This document shows positions 1 through 8,378 of a DNA stretch of 37,714 nucleotides, one piece after another. The notes under the pieces were generated by a model. It was not told where the DNA came from and made no database searches. It saw only the letters and a list, made by a program, of their open reading frames with translations. Each line of letters opens with the position of its first letter. Position 1 is the first letter of the stretch. The stretch covers positions 1-37,714 of the forward strand of contig JAICYT010000009.1 of assembly GCA_025934075.1 (NCBI GenBank), written 5' to 3'. The stretch is from Gemmatimonadaceae bacterium (GTDB taxonomy: Bacteria; Gemmatimonadota; Gemmatimonadetes; Gemmatimonadales; Gemmatimonadaceae). Position numbers and translations under genes: made by a program.

Positions 1-2
1 AC

Positions 3-155
3 TTTGAGTACCAATCGCGACCGAATTGGTGCACTTACGACAGTCTACGAGGCTTTGCCGAACGCGTGCGCACCGATACGCGCGATCTCGGCCCGATAGA
101 TATGATCGACTTGCAATCGTTCATCTGGGTTCAGGGGTCGGACGAATACGATTGA
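3..155 (+). CDS. C-terminal fragment of an unidentified protein
   Basis: The third forward frame is open from the left edge of the window to a TGA at 153-155 and encodes about 50 residues, cut at the 5' end by the window. The fragment is rich in charged and aromatic residues and ends in a compact acidic tail (FIWVQGSDEYD). It reads like a genuine protein C-terminus rather than a shadow frame, because the other two forward frames carry early stops or low-complexity Arg/Ser-rich translations. I do not recognise the family. No function is proposed. The following 150 nt up to the kinase start contain no gene I can support. Confidence 0.5.
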   Translation, partial: FEYQSRPNWCTYDSLRGFAERVRTDTRDLGPIDMIDLQSFIWVQGSDEYD

Positions 156-305
156 ACGATCGCGCGGCGCGGTTCATGCCTCAGTCTGCTGAGTTAGGCA
201 GTTCTTTCGGCGCCGAGTCGAGCCGAGCGATACGGGAAGCTCGATACGGATGTCACGTTCGCGAGTTTTTTTGCAGACCCGCGTGCGCATCAGACTTTTT
301 GGCTC

Positions 306-1895
306 ATGACCAATGTGAATCCCCGGCGGCCGCCGCCGTCCGACCCAATAAGGCCGGACGACGATCGGGTCCTCCTGCTCGATCGCGCGCCAGAAAACGC
401 CGCCGCTGACTTGTCGGGTCTCTACAAATTGCTCGTGGAGAGCGTTCGCGATTATGCGATCTTCGCGCTCGATGCGACCGGGCACATCATCACGTGGAAC
501 CCCGGCGCGGCCCGCTTCAAGGGCTACACAGCGCAGGAGATCATCGGCCAACATTTTTCCATCTTCTATCCCCCGGAGGATCAGGCGGCGGGAAAGCCCG
601 AAAAGGAGTTGGAGATCGCCATCGCCGAAGGTCGCGTCGAGGACGAAGGCTGGCGCGTCCGAAAAGACGGGTCGCGCTTCTGGGCGAACGTCGTCATTAC
701 GGCTCTCCGAAACCCCGATGGACAGCTCGTCGGATTCGCCAAGGTCACTCGCGATCTGACGGAGCGCCGTCGGGCCGAAGAGATATTGCGGCTGAGCGAG
801 GAGCGCTTCCGTCTCCTCATCCAAGGCGTGCGCGATTACGGCATCTTCATGCTCGATCCGGGCGGCCACGTCGCAAGCTGGAACGAAGGGGCCGAGCGAA
901 TCAACGGCTACACGACGCAAGAGATTCTTGGGCAACACTTTTCCATTTTCTATCCGCCCGAAGCACTGGCACGTCGACAACCCGCCTACGAGCTCGAGGT
1001 CGCCGCGCGCGACGGAAGCTTCGAGGATGAGGGCTGGCGTCTGCGCAAAGACGGCTCGCGGTTTTGGTCCAATGTCATCATCACCGCGATGCGCGATGCG
1101 AGGGGGACGCTGATTGGCTTCTCGAAGGTGACGCGCGACCTCACCGAGCGCCGGGCAGCACACGAGCGCGCGATCGAAGACGCTCGCCGCATCGCCGAGG
1201 CCGAGGCGGCGAACAGGACCAAGAGCGCGTTCCTCGCATCGATGTCGCACGAGCTCCGCACGCCGCTCAACGCCATCGGAGGCTACGCCGACCTACTTCT
1301 GTTCGGCGTCGCGGGCGATTTGATCGCCGAGCAGCGCGAATATCTCGATCGCCTGCGACGCAGCCAGCAACATTTGCTCGGTATCATCAACGATCTGCTG
1401 AATTTCAGCCGGATCGAAGCGGGACGAATCACGTACGACATGAAGCCGATGTTTCTCAGTCGCGCCATTCGCGCAGTGCTTCCGATGATCGAGCCACAGG
1501 CGAAGCAACGGGAGCTGGCCGTTCGAGTCGTGGAGACCGCGGACTATCAGGTCGTCGCCGATTCGACAAAGGTCGAGCAGATACTGCTGAATCTTCTCTC
1601 GAACTCGATCAAGTTCACGGATCGCGGCGGCACAATCGTGCTCGAGCAATTCAGCGTCGATGGGTCCGCCGGCGTCCGCGTGACAGATACCGGCATCGGA
1701 ATCCCGGAGGACAAGCTCGAGTCGATCTTCGAGCCGTTCGTTCAAGTGGGACGGACGCTCACCACCGGCCACGAAGGCACGGGGCTGGGCCTCGCGATCA
1801 GTCGAGATCTGGCGCGCGCAATGAACGGCGACCTGACCGTTCGTAGTAGAATCGAGAAAGGCTCAGTCTTCGAGCTTGCTTTCAAGAAGGACTGA
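306..1895 (+). CDS. Soluble double-PAS sensor histidine kinase
   Basis: This 529-residue protein has two PAS domains (about residues 40-155 and 168-283), a HisKA dimerisation domain with the phospho-accepting His315 in a SMSHELRTPLNA motif, and a C-terminal HATPase. The N box is near residues 427-442 (ending SNSIKFT), the G1 box is DTGIGIP near 460, and the G2 box is GTGLGLAIS near 491. No signal peptide or membrane segment is visible, so it should sense an intracellular signal, as PAS kinases often do through a bound cofactor or ligand. The two PAS domains are close duplicates of each other. No response regulator or receiver domain lies next to it, so it is an orphan kinase. The start is the ATG at 306; no strong Shine-Dalgarno is visible upstream. 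The ligand is unknown. Confidence 0.93.
   Translation: MTNVNPRRPPPSDPIRPDDDRVLLLDRAPENAAADLSGLYKLLVESVRDYAIFALDATGHIITWNPGAARFKGYTAQEIIGQHFSIFYPPEDQAAGKPEKELEIAIAEGRVEDEGWRVRKDGSRFWANVVITALRNPDGQLVGFAKVTRDLTERRRAEEILRLSEERFRLLIQGVRDYGIFMLDPGGHVASWNEGAERINGYTTQEILGQHFSIFYPPEALARRQPAYELEVAARDGSFEDEGWRLRKDGSRFWSNVIITAMRDARGTLIGFSKVTRDLTERRAAHERAIEDARRIAEAEAANRTKSAFLASMSHELRTPLNAIGGYADLLLFGVAGDLIAEQREYLDRLRRSQQHLLGIINDLLNFSRIEAGRITYDMKPMFLSRAIRAVLPMIEPQAKQRELAVRVVETADYQVVADSTKVEQILLNLLSNSIKFTDRGGTIVLEQFSVDGSAGVRVTDTGIGIPEDKLESIFEPFVQVGRTLTTGHEGTGLGLAISRDLARAMNGDLTVRSRIEKGSVFELAFKKD
432..1166 (+). repeat. Intragenic tandem duplication encoding two PAS domains
   Basis: The PAS-coding unit at roughly 432-782 is repeated at roughly 816-1166, an offset of 384 nt (128 codons). 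The best preserved part is 537-578 against 921-962, where 13 of 14 residues match (core GQHFSIFYPPE) and the DNA is still alignable. A second conserved block reads VTRDLTERR in both units. The duplication stays in frame and leaves both domains complete. Confidence 0.85.
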
Positions 1896-2057
1896 CGGCG
1901 AGCCGTGAGCTGCTAGCGGTCGATTGGGCCGCCGCGGATTTTCCGGCGGTGTTAGAGGTTCGTCAAAACACGACCCCGCCGGTTTGATCTGGCCGATACC
2001 GCGGCAATCTTGCAGCCAGCTCGACGCCTCTGCCTCGCCACCCCAACGGACTGCGGC

Positions 2058-4538
2058 ATGACTCCTCTGGCTCCAGTGGTTCGCCACACGTTTCGGCGCC
2101 TTCTTCGCACTCCCGCGTTCGCGGTCGCAACGCTGCTGACGTTGTCGCTCGGCATCGGCGCGAGCGTCACCGTCTTCAGTGTGATGGACGGCGTACTGCT
2201 GAGACCCTTGCCGTTCGCGCAGCCCGAGCAACTCGTCGATCTCTCCCATGAGATTTCTCTCACGGGAGTCAGTCGCGTCGACCAATCCGATGCGACGTAT
2301 CTGCACTATCGCCACGCGACTCGTGTCTTCTCGGAGCTCGGTGCCTATCGCGCGACGACCGCGGAACTGGGCTCCGAGATCGGCGCCGGCATCGGTGCCG
2401 CCTACCCGGAGCACGTCCCCGCGGCACGTGTCAGCGCCAGCCTCTGGAGAACGCTGCGCATCCAACCGATTCGCGGCCGCGCATTCACCGACGCCGAAGA
2501 TGACCCTTCGGCTCCTCCCGTCGCAATCATTGGGCAGCAGTTGTGGGAGCGAAAATACGCCGGCGCGGCAACGATCATCGGTCGCCGCGTCGAGATCGAC
2601 GGCGTGCCACACGAGATCGTTGGCATCATGCCGACTCGCTTCGATTTTCCCTCGAGCCACACGGAGATTTGGCTTCCCATTCACATCGACCCGCTCCGCA
2701 CGAAATCGGCCGCGTTCGACTATCACGCGATCGGGAGACTGCGACCCGGCGTGTCGATGAGCGCCGCAGCCGCCGAGCTGCAGCGTCTCCTGCCGACCAC
2801 GCCCGAAGAGTTCCCCGGCCGGTTGACCGTCAATGGGATCACGCAGACCAAAATGCGCGCGGTCGTTCAACCGTTGCGCGATGTCGTTGTCGGCGACGTC
2901 GGAAAAGTGCTATGGGTAATTCTCGGCGCTGTCGCCTTCGTGCTCCTCATCGCATGCGCCAACGTGGCGAATCTGTTTCTCGTGCGCATCGACGGACGGC
3001 AGCGGGAATTGGCTGTGCGACGCGCACTCGGTGCGAGTAGATCGGCGCTCGCCATCGAGCTGATGTCGGAGGGCATCACGCTCACGATCGTCGGCGGCCT
3101 GCTAGGAGTGTTTCTGGCCTCACTCGGCATCGCGACGCTTCGCTCGCTCGACACGAGCATCAATGTTCCACGCCTCGCGGAAATCGGAATCGACGGGACA
3201 GTTGCCGCGATCGCAGCCGGAATTACCGCGATCGCGGCGCTCTTCATCAGTGCCGTCCCGATCGTACGTTCGTCGACGGTTTCGCACCACGCGGCGCTCA
3301 CCGAAGTCAGCGGCGCCACGACCGTCGGTGGGCGACGTCACCGCATACGCAATACGCTGGTCGTCGTTCAGGTCGCCGTCGCCCTAATACTGCTCAGTGG
3401 CGCGGGACTGATGGCGCGGAGTTTTGCGCGCCTGCGCTCCGTGCAGACCGGCATCGACGCATCGCACGCATTCACATTCCGTATGGCGGTCCTTCCGACG
3501 AAGTATCCCAAGTCGGACGATGTCGCTCGGCTCGTGGTGCGAGCCCTAGACGATGTCGCCGCGGTACCTGGCGTGCAAGCAGTCGGCGCCGTGACGAAAC
3601 TCCCGCTCGACGATCAGGCGCGTCAGGACAGCGCACTGTGGCTCGAGGATCCGGCAACGCGACCGGGGACCATTCCCAACATTCATCAATTCGCGTTCAC
3701 GAGCCCAGGATATTTTCGCGCGATGGGCATTCCGCTCCTCGAGGGTCGGACCTTCGAACCGCCTGATCCCGACCGCGCGCCTCGCGAAGTGATCGTCAGT
3801 CGAGCGCTCGCCGAGCGATATTGGCCCGGCGGTCACGGTGTGGGCAAGCGGGTGCGCATGATGCCGGTTGGCGATTGGTTCACCGTGATCGGAGTCGCCG
3901 GCAATGTTCGCGGCACGACGCTCGAACAGCCGCCCGACGAGACGGTCTACTTGCCGCTCGTCATTACTCCGGGCTTCGACACGCTGCGCTGGACGCCGCG
4001 CGATGTGGCCATCGTCGCTCGCAGTGCCGGCACGCCGGAGTTGATCGGAACGTCGAGCGAAGACGCTGTGCGTCGTGTCGATCCGTCGATCCCTCTGTAC
4101 GCTGCGCGCCCGATGTCGGACGTGGTAGCGCGCGCCGAGGTGCGCACCCGATTCACACTCCTCATGCTCGGCGTCGCGTCATCGATCGCACTCGTGCTAG
4201 GCGCGGTCGGCATTTACGGTGTGATCGCCTACGTCGTGAGCTTGCGGACGAAGGAGATCGCGGTCCGTCTCGCGCTTGGCGCGCGCGCCAGCGAGGTTCG
4301 ACGAATGGTCGTTCGCCAAGCGCTCATGGTTGCGGTGGTTGGAGTGATCGCCGGCGTTGCCGGAGCCATCGCGATGACTCGCGCCCTGGGCTCGCTGCTG
4401 TTCGGCGTGAGCCCGACCGACGTGATCACGCTTCTCGTCTCCGCGCTCGCGCTACTTGTCGTTGCAACGGCGGCGAGCTGGATTCCCGCGCGGCGCGCCG
4501 CTGCAGTCGACCCGGCGCTGGCGCTTCGAGGCGACTAA
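2058..4538 (+). CDS. ADOP-family ABC permease (MacB/FtsX-like, duplicated)
   Basis: The 826-residue membrane protein shows the duplicated MacB periplasmic-core plus FtsX arrangement. There is an N-terminal membrane segment (after RRLLRTPAF), a large periplasmic domain, and three membrane segments near residues 295-415. A second N-terminal-type segment follows, then a second periplasmic domain, and three C-terminal membrane segments end near ALALRGD. Length and order match the acidobacterial duplicated orphan permeases (ADOP), which typically lack an adjacent ATPase; none is present here either. ADOPs are related to macrolide and lipoprotein exporters but their substrates are mostly unknown. 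The ATG at 2058 is preferred over an upstream in-frame TTG at 2010, because family homology (VRHTFRRLLRTPAF) begins directly after it. There is no sign of co-transcription with the kinase (162 nt gap). Confidence 0.9.
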   Translation: MTPLAPVVRHTFRRLLRTPAFAVATLLTLSLGIGASVTVFSVMDGVLLRPLPFAQPEQLVDLSHEISLTGVSRVDQSDATYLHYRHATRVFSELGAYRATTAELGSEIGAGIGAAYPEHVPAARVSASLWRTLRIQPIRGRAFTDAEDDPSAPPVAIIGQQLWERKYAGAATIIGRRVEIDGVPHEIVGIMPTRFDFPSSHTEIWLPIHIDPLRTKSAAFDYHAIGRLRPGVSMSAAAAELQRLLPTTPEEFPGRLTVNGITQTKMRAVVQPLRDVVVGDVGKVLWVILGAVAFVLLIACANVANLFLVRIDGRQRELAVRRALGASRSALAIELMSEGITLTIVGGLLGVFLASLGIATLRSLDTSINVPRLAEIGIDGTVAAIAAGITAIAALFISAVPIVRSSTVSHHAALTEVSGATTVGGRRHRIRNTLVVVQVAVALILLSGAGLMARSFARLRSVQTGIDASHAFTFRMAVLPTKYPKSDDVARLVVRALDDVAAVPGVQAVGAVTKLPLDDQARQDSALWLEDPATRPGTIPNIHQFAFTSPGYFRAMGIPLLEGRTFEPPDPDRAPREVIVSRALAERYWPGGHGVGKRVRMMPVGDWFTVIGVAGNVRGTTLEQPPDETVYLPLVITPGFDTLRWTPRDVAIVARSAGTPELIGTSSEDAVRRVDPSIPLYAARPMSDVVARAEVRTRFTLLMLGVASSIALVLGAVGIYGVIAYVVSLRTKEIAVRLALGARASEVRRMVVRQALMVAVVGVIAGVAGAIAMTRALGSLLFGVSPTDVITLLVSALALLVVATAASWIPARRAAAVDPALALRGD

Positions 4539-4582
4539 GACTCGATCATTCACGTACGCGCACGCGCGCTGCCGAGCACCAT

Positions 4583-4915
4583 CTATCGGCTGTGCTTGTA
4601 CATGAGCTCCACGATCTCATCGTACATCGCCTCGGCATGCGCCTTGTCCGATCGAATCGCCGTCGTGGCACAGTGCTTCAGATGATTGCGCATCAACTCG
4701 CGGCCGACCGCGCGCAGCGCCTCGTGCACGGACGAGATCTGCACCATGATGTCGGCGCAGTAGCGATCGTCCTCGACCATCTTCTGAAGCCCGCGCACTT
4801 GACCTTCGATGCGCCGCAGCCGTTTGAGGTTTCGCTCCTTCGCATCGCCGTCCACGCCTTCAGCTTTCCGACCGGCGACGCTCGCATGTCCGTTGTTCTT
4901 CGTTCCGCTCTTCAT
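4583..4915 (-). CDS. csoR: Copper-sensing repressor, CsoR family
   Basis: This 110-residue protein is a DUF156/CsoR-type metal-sensitive repressor. It carries the family RRIEGQVRGLQKMV helix and the Cu(I) ligand set: a Cys in DRYCADI, then His and Cys spaced H-x3-C in NHLKHC. In the family, Cu(I) binding releases the protein from DNA and de-represses copper efflux. It is the last gene of the operon cupredoxin-copA-csoR, 39 nt after copA, so it probably represses its own operon; a matching operator lies at 7814-7830. The ATG at 4915 is chosen over in-frame upstream TTG/CTG codons. The N-terminal 25 residues are a basic, probably disordered extension beyond the typical CsoR core. Confidence 0.93.
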   Translation of the reverse strand: MKSGTKNNGHASVAGRKAEGVDGDAKERNLKRLRRIEGQVRGLQKMVEDDRYCADIMVQISSVHEALRAVGRELMRNHLKHCATTAIRSDKAHAEAMYDEIVELMYKHSR

Positions 4916-4954
4916 CAGCAACGTCCGGATCTGAAATGTTCAGGTGTCGAGAAG

Positions 4955-7357
4955 TCACGCGGCGTGGTAGCTGCGCAATCGCAAGCTATTCGAGACGACG
5001 CTCACCGAGCTGAATGCCATCGCTGCGCTCGCGAGGATTGGGCTGAGCAAGATTCCGAACGCAGGATAGAGCGCCCCGGCGGCGATCGGGATTCCTACGA
5101 CATTGTAAATGAAGGCCCAAAACAAGTTCTGCTTCATCGTTCGCATCGTACGCCGCGACAACTTGATCGCCTGTACTACGCCCATCAAATCGCCGCGCAT
5201 CAGCGCGACGTCCGCGGCTTCGACCGCCACGTCCGTCCCGGTCGCGATCGCAAATCCGAGATCGCTCCGCGCGATCGCTGCACCATCGTTGATCCCATCG
5301 CCAACCATCGCCACCACTCGACCCTCGGCCTGCAGTCGCGCGATCTCAGCGACCTTGCCATCAGGCAATACTCCCGCGACCGCGCGATCAATCCCGGCTT
5401 CGCGCGCCACCGCCTCCGCGGTCCGCTGGTTGTCACCGGTGAGCATGACTACGTCCAGTCCCATCGCGCGAAGCTCGTCGATTGCCGCTCGTGATGAGGG
5501 CCTGACCGGATCGGCTACGGCGATCAGTCCAGCCATGCGACTGTCCAACGCGACGTACAGCGCCGTCTTGCCTTCAGCGGACAACCGCGACGCGTCGACA
5601 CCGTAGGATGCCACGTCCACGCCGAGCTCGTTCATCAACGCTTCGTTCCCGACGGCCACGGTGTGGCCGTCGATCGTCGCGATTGCACCGCGTCCCGTGA
5701 GCGAGCGGAAGTCCTCCGCGGTGCTCAGCGTCAATCCCTGCTCCTTGGCAACACGAACGATGGCGTCCGCCAGTGGATGTTCGCTCAACCTCTCGACCGA
5801 CGCGACATATCTCAGTAGATCCTCGCGCACTATGCCTGCAGCCGGAATGAGATCGGTCACAGTCGCCTTGCCTTCCGTCACCGTTCCAGTCTTGTCTAGT
5901 ACCACCGTCGTCACATCGCCGGCACGCTGCAGCGCTTCGCCCCCTTTGATGAGAATTCCCATCTCCGCGCCCTTTCCGCTCGAGACCATGACGGCCGTCG
6001 GCACCGCAAGTCCCATTGCGCACGGGCAGGCGATGATCAGCACTGCGACTGCCGCGGCGAAGGCGTGCACGACGGCCGCGCCGCCGATCGCTCCGCTGAT
6101 ATGCAGCGCCACGAACCACGCGACGAACGTGGCGATGGCAATCGACATCACGGTGGGGACGAAGATAGAGCTCACCCGATCCGCGAGCTTCTGAATTGGT
6201 GCTCGAGTCCCCTGCGCGTCGCGCATGAGCTTTACGATTTGGGCAAGCACGCTGTCGGTGCCGAGGGTCGTCGCCTGATACCGGAACGCGCCGGTCGAAT
6301 TGATCGTGGCACCAATGACTCGATCACCGGCGTGCTTCGCGACCGGCAGTGATTCACCCGTGAGCATCGATTCATCGACAGCGCTTTGCCCCGAAACGAC
6401 TTCGCCGTCGACCGGAATGCGTTCGCCCGGGCGTACGACGACGATGTCACCGCGCCGGACCTGGTCGATCGGCACGTCGACCTCGAGGTCGTTGCGGACG
6501 ACACGCGCCGTCTTTGGTTGCAGCTTGGCCAGTACGCGCAGCGCCGTCGCCGTCTGCCGCTTTGCCTTCGCCTCGAACGCGTTGCCAGTCAGAATGAGAG
6601 CGATGATGATTACCACCGCCTCGTAGTAAACGTCGGGGGCGATTCCATGTGCCACGAAGACTCCCGGCGCGACGGTCGCAATCACCGAATACAGAAACGC
6701 CGCGCCGGTCCCAACGGCAATTAGCGTATTCATATCCGCCGAATGGTGGCGAAATGACATCCAGGCGCGGGTATAGAAGTGGCGTCCGGCCCACGCCATG
6801 GTCGCGAGCGTAAGTGCGAGCAGACCGTAGGAGAGCAAGTCCGCCGGAATCGCGTAAAGCCCGGGCAACGTCGCGCGTAGAACCGGCGTCAGAGAGGTCA
6901 TTACCCAACGCATGAACGGGTCGGCGGCCGCTCCTCGCGCAGTGTGCGATGCGGCGGCCATCAATGGCATCGACGCAACCATTGCGACCGCGCCACCGAT
7001 GCCGCTCACGATGGCCTTGCGCCGCAGATCCTGGAATTCCTCGTCCTGAGCGCGGTCGCGCGCCTCCTGTTCCTCGAACGCGCTCTGGTCATCGATCGGC
7101 AACTCGGCGCCATAGCCCGTGGATCGAATGGTCTCGACGAGCGCTCGAGGAGTCGTTGCTGACGGGTCGAACGCGACGGTTGCGCTCCCCATCATCAAAT
7201 TCACCGACGCGTCGACGACGCCCGGCGCTTTGTCGAGCGTGCGTTGCACGCGACTTTGACAAGCGGCGCAAGTCATCCCAGAGACGGGTATGACGACTTT
7301 CTCAGCATCGGCCGCGATGCGCGGGGTGCCTGTACGAGTCAAATTCGATGTAGCCAT
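4955..7357 (-). CDS. copA: Copper-translocating P1B-type ATPase CopA
   Basis: This 800-residue inner-membrane pump exports Cu(I) using ATP. In order it has one N-terminal heavy-metal-associated domain with the GMTCAAC metal site (Cys30, Cys33), an actuator domain with TGES, the intramembrane CPC metal site (Cys444-Pro-Cys446), the phosphorylation motif DKTGTVTEG (Asp488), the SEHPLA nucleotide-binding motif, and GDGIND before the last membrane segments. All catalytic residues are present and the length is normal for bacterial CopA with a single metal-binding domain. The hinge motif reads [10 protein letters not shown] rather than the common GDGINDAPAL, a conservative variation. The gene follows the cupredoxin gene after 65 nt, and an AAGGT sequence precedes its ATG. 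Confidence 0.96.
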   Translation of the reverse strand: MATSNLTRTGTPRIAADAEKVVIPVSGMTCAACQSRVQRTLDKAPGVVDASVNLMMGSATVAFDPSATTPRALVETIRSTGYGAELPIDDQSAFEEQEARDRAQDEEFQDLRRKAIVSGIGGAVAMVASMPLMAAASHTARGAAADPFMRWVMTSLTPVLRATLPGLYAIPADLLSYGLLALTLATMAWAGRHFYTRAWMSFRHHSADMNTLIAVGTGAAFLYSVIATVAPGVFVAHGIAPDVYYEAVVIIIALILTGNAFEAKAKRQTATALRVLAKLQPKTARVVRNDLEVDVPIDQVRRGDIVVVRPGERIPVDGEVVSGQSAVDESMLTGESLPVAKHAGDRVIGATINSTGAFRYQATTLGTDSVLAQIVKLMRDAQGTRAPIQKLADRVSSIFVPTVMSIAIATFVAWFVALHISGAIGGAAVVHAFAAAVAVLIIACPCAMGLAVPTAVMVSSGKGAEMGILIKGGEALQRAGDVTTVVLDKTGTVTEGKATVTDLIPAAGIVREDLLRYVASVERLSEHPLADAIVRVAKEQGLTLSTAEDFRSLTGRGAIATIDGHTVAVGNEALMNELGVDVASYGVDASRLSAEGKTALYVALDSRMAGLIAVADPVRPSSRAAIDELRAMGLDVVMLTGDNQRTAEAVAREAGIDRAVAGVLPDGKVAEIARLQAEGRVVAMVGDGINDGAAIARSDLGFAIATGTDVAVEAADVALMRGDLMGVVQAIKLSRRTMRTMKQNLFWAFIYNVVGIPIAAGALYPAFGILLSPILASAAMAFSSVSVVSNSLRLRSYHAA

Positions 7358-7422
7358 GATCTATACCTTCTGGTCGCCGGTTAGACGGCGCAATCGCTTG
7401 GCCTTGCCATCCCGCTGCGGCA

Positions 7423-7809
7423 TCAATCAGCGACGAGCCTGCCGTGCAGCATGCTCATGCCGCAGCTGAATTCATAGGTGCCGGCTTTCGGCGGCGTGAG
7501 CTCGATGATCGTGCGTTGATGCGCGGGCAGGAATTTCCGGACGTTGAAATCAGGGAATACAATTTCTTCCGAGCAACTCGAGGTTTCTTGCCGGTCGAAT
7601 GCAAGACGTACCGGCCGGCCCGCTTTCACTCGGATCGTCGAAGGCTCATACCCTCCGCGCACGACGACGGTGACTTCTTGGCGCCCGCTCGCCCCCGTGT
7701 TTGCGATCACGGCAGTGCGCTCCGCGAAGAAGAAATACCAATTCACCCAGGCGATCGCGGCAACGCCCGCGGCGATGACGAGCCAATCGACAACGGTCAC
7801 ATGCATCAT
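7423..7809 (-). CDS. Membrane-anchored cupredoxin of the copper operon
   Basis: A 128-residue protein with one N-terminal membrane helix (about residues 6-28) and a cupredoxin fold. Copper ligands typical of the family are visible near the C-terminus: Cys116 in FSCGMSM, Met118 or Met120, and His122 in LHGRL. A second Cys sits at 79 in the SSCSEE segment. It probably binds or shuttles copper on the outer face of the membrane next to CopA. An ATG pair lies at 7809 and 7806, and another in-frame ATG at 7815. The one at 7809 is preferred because GGAGGG lies 7 nt upstream, whereas 7815 leaves only 1 nt. It is the first gene of the operon and its translation start region is overlapped by the CsoR operator. 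Confidence 0.85.
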   Translation of the reverse strand: MMHVTVVDWLVIAAGVAAIAWVNWYFFFAERTAVIANTGASGRQEVTVVVRGGYEPSTIRVKAGRPVRLAFDRQETSSCSEEIVFPDFNVRKFLPAHQRTIIELTPPKAGTYEFSCGMSMLHGRLVAD

Positions 7810-7813
7810 TGAC

Positions 7814-7830
7814 ATACCCTCCGAGGGTAT
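7814..7830. promoter_or_regulatory. CsoR operator upstream of the copper operon
   Basis: A 17-nt palindrome with perfect 8-nt arms, ATACCCTC and GAGGGTAT, around one central C. It resembles known CsoR operators, which are GC-tract palindromes flanked by TA-rich ends. It sits immediately before the cupredoxin start and overlaps its Shine-Dalgarno sequence. A related half-site-like run (GCATACCCCC, then GACCCCTATG) lies about 10 nt further upstream at 7841-7860. The operon also encodes CsoR, so negative autoregulation released by copper is expected. Confidence 0.8.
7817..7822 (-). promoter_or_regulatory. Ribosome binding site embedded in the CsoR operator
   Basis: On the minus strand GGAGGG lies 7 nt before the ATG at 7809. 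It is formed by the centre and one arm of the CsoR palindrome, and it decides the start of the cupredoxin gene. Confidence 0.6.
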
Positions 7831-7860
7831 AGTGAAAACTGCATACCCCCGACCCCTATG

Positions 7861-8199
7861 TCAATCGCTGACCATATGTTCGTTGGGAGACGGCCGTCTC
7901 GTCGGGCGGATGAATGCGGCGTCGCCGTGAGCTAGCACGACGGCGAGGCTCGCCCACTCGAGATCGGCGATGGCGGCCTCGGGAACATCGGCCGCCTCGT
8001 CGAGTAGCTCTGTGCACTCCGGCTGAGATCTCCAAGCGTCCGGAATCACCATGTCGCCGAGCCGTCGAACGCGCACAGCACAGCCGAGGTCCCAGGCTCT
8101 CGCGGCGATCTCGACGGCGATGTGGTGGACCTTGGAGGTTGCCGCGCCGTCGTAGAAGACGGCCAGACGTGGCTTCAACGACCTCATCGTATCGATCAA
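7861..8199 (-). CDS. Half-length flavodoxin/WrbA-like protein
   Basis: The protein of about 112 residues begins like a flavodoxin-fold reductase: a hydrophobic first strand (RLAVFYDG), a short phosphate-loop-like turn followed by a helix (ATSKVHHIAVEIAARA), then a second strand (AVRVRRLGDM). This resembles the N-terminal half of WrbA-type NAD(P)H:quinone reductases. The reading frame stops where the family's conserved PTRFG loop and second half would follow, so it is either a truncated remnant or a short family of its own. An ideal AGGAGG (8205-8210) lies 5 nt before a TTG at 8199, which I use as start. ATG codons at 8217 and 8187 are alternatives. FMN binding is doubtful. Confidence 0.5.
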   Translation of the reverse strand: MIDTMRSLKPRLAVFYDGAATSKVHHIAVEIAARAWDLGCAVRVRRLGDMVIPDAWRSQPECTELLDEAADVPEAAIADLEWASLAVVLAHGDAAFIRPTRRPSPNEHMVSD

Positions 8200-8214
8200 G
8201 GCGTCCTCCTGTCG

Positions 8215-8243
8215 CATAAAAGGATTGAGGCTCTCCTTTTATG
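8215..8243. repeat. Inverted repeat, 10-bp arms
   Basis: CATAAAAGGA (8215-8224) and TCCTTTTATG (8234-8243) are perfect reverse complements with a 9-nt spacer. The left arm overlaps the most upstream possible start codon of the flavodoxin-like gene. An additional short repeat, CGAAC/GTTCG (8245-8260), lies next to it. It may be an operator or an mRNA leader hairpin. Confidence 0.6.
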
Positions 8244-8257
8244 TCGAACGAAGGAGT

Positions 8258-8286
8258 TCGGAATCGACAAATTTTGTCGATTCCGA
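8258..8286. repeat. 29-nt perfect palindrome
   Basis: The left arm TCGGAATCGACAAA (8258-8271) and its exact reverse complement (8273-8286) flank a single central T. It lies between the stop of the ketopantoate reductase gene and the start of the flavodoxin-like gene, both on the minus strand. As RNA it could form an 11-bp stem with an AAAATTT loop. No U-tract follows on either strand, so an operator or other protein-binding site is at least as likely as a terminator. Confidence 0.75.
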
Positions 8287-8378
8287 GCGCGTCGTCGTGA
8301 ACGCGAGGCCTATCCGCTCAAGTGCGCCCCGCGCTCAGCAAGCAGCGTTCTCAAAATCGACCGGTGGTCGCGTGTCTT

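Noticed and set aside
174..1250. Long open frame antisense to the histidine kinase
   Set aside because: It mirrors a well-supported gene, contains no domain, and its composition is that expected opposite a GC-rich coding strand.
1929..1949. Small CCGCCG/CGGCGG hairpin after the kinase stop
   Set aside because: The stem is only 6 bp, there is no U-tract and such stems are frequent at this GC content.
1863..2870. Open frame antisense to the start of the ADOP permease
   Set aside because: No motif or ribosome site; it overlaps a clear membrane protein gene on the other strand.
3821..5494. Long Arg-rich plus-strand frame across the permease end, csoR and copA
   Set aside because: It spans three real genes in other frames and has the biased composition of a shadow frame.
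7826..7864. TTGACA with TATACC as a classical promoter of the copper operon
   Set aside because: The boxes are 27 bp apart, too far for sigma-70, and the implied +1 would cut the ribosome site.
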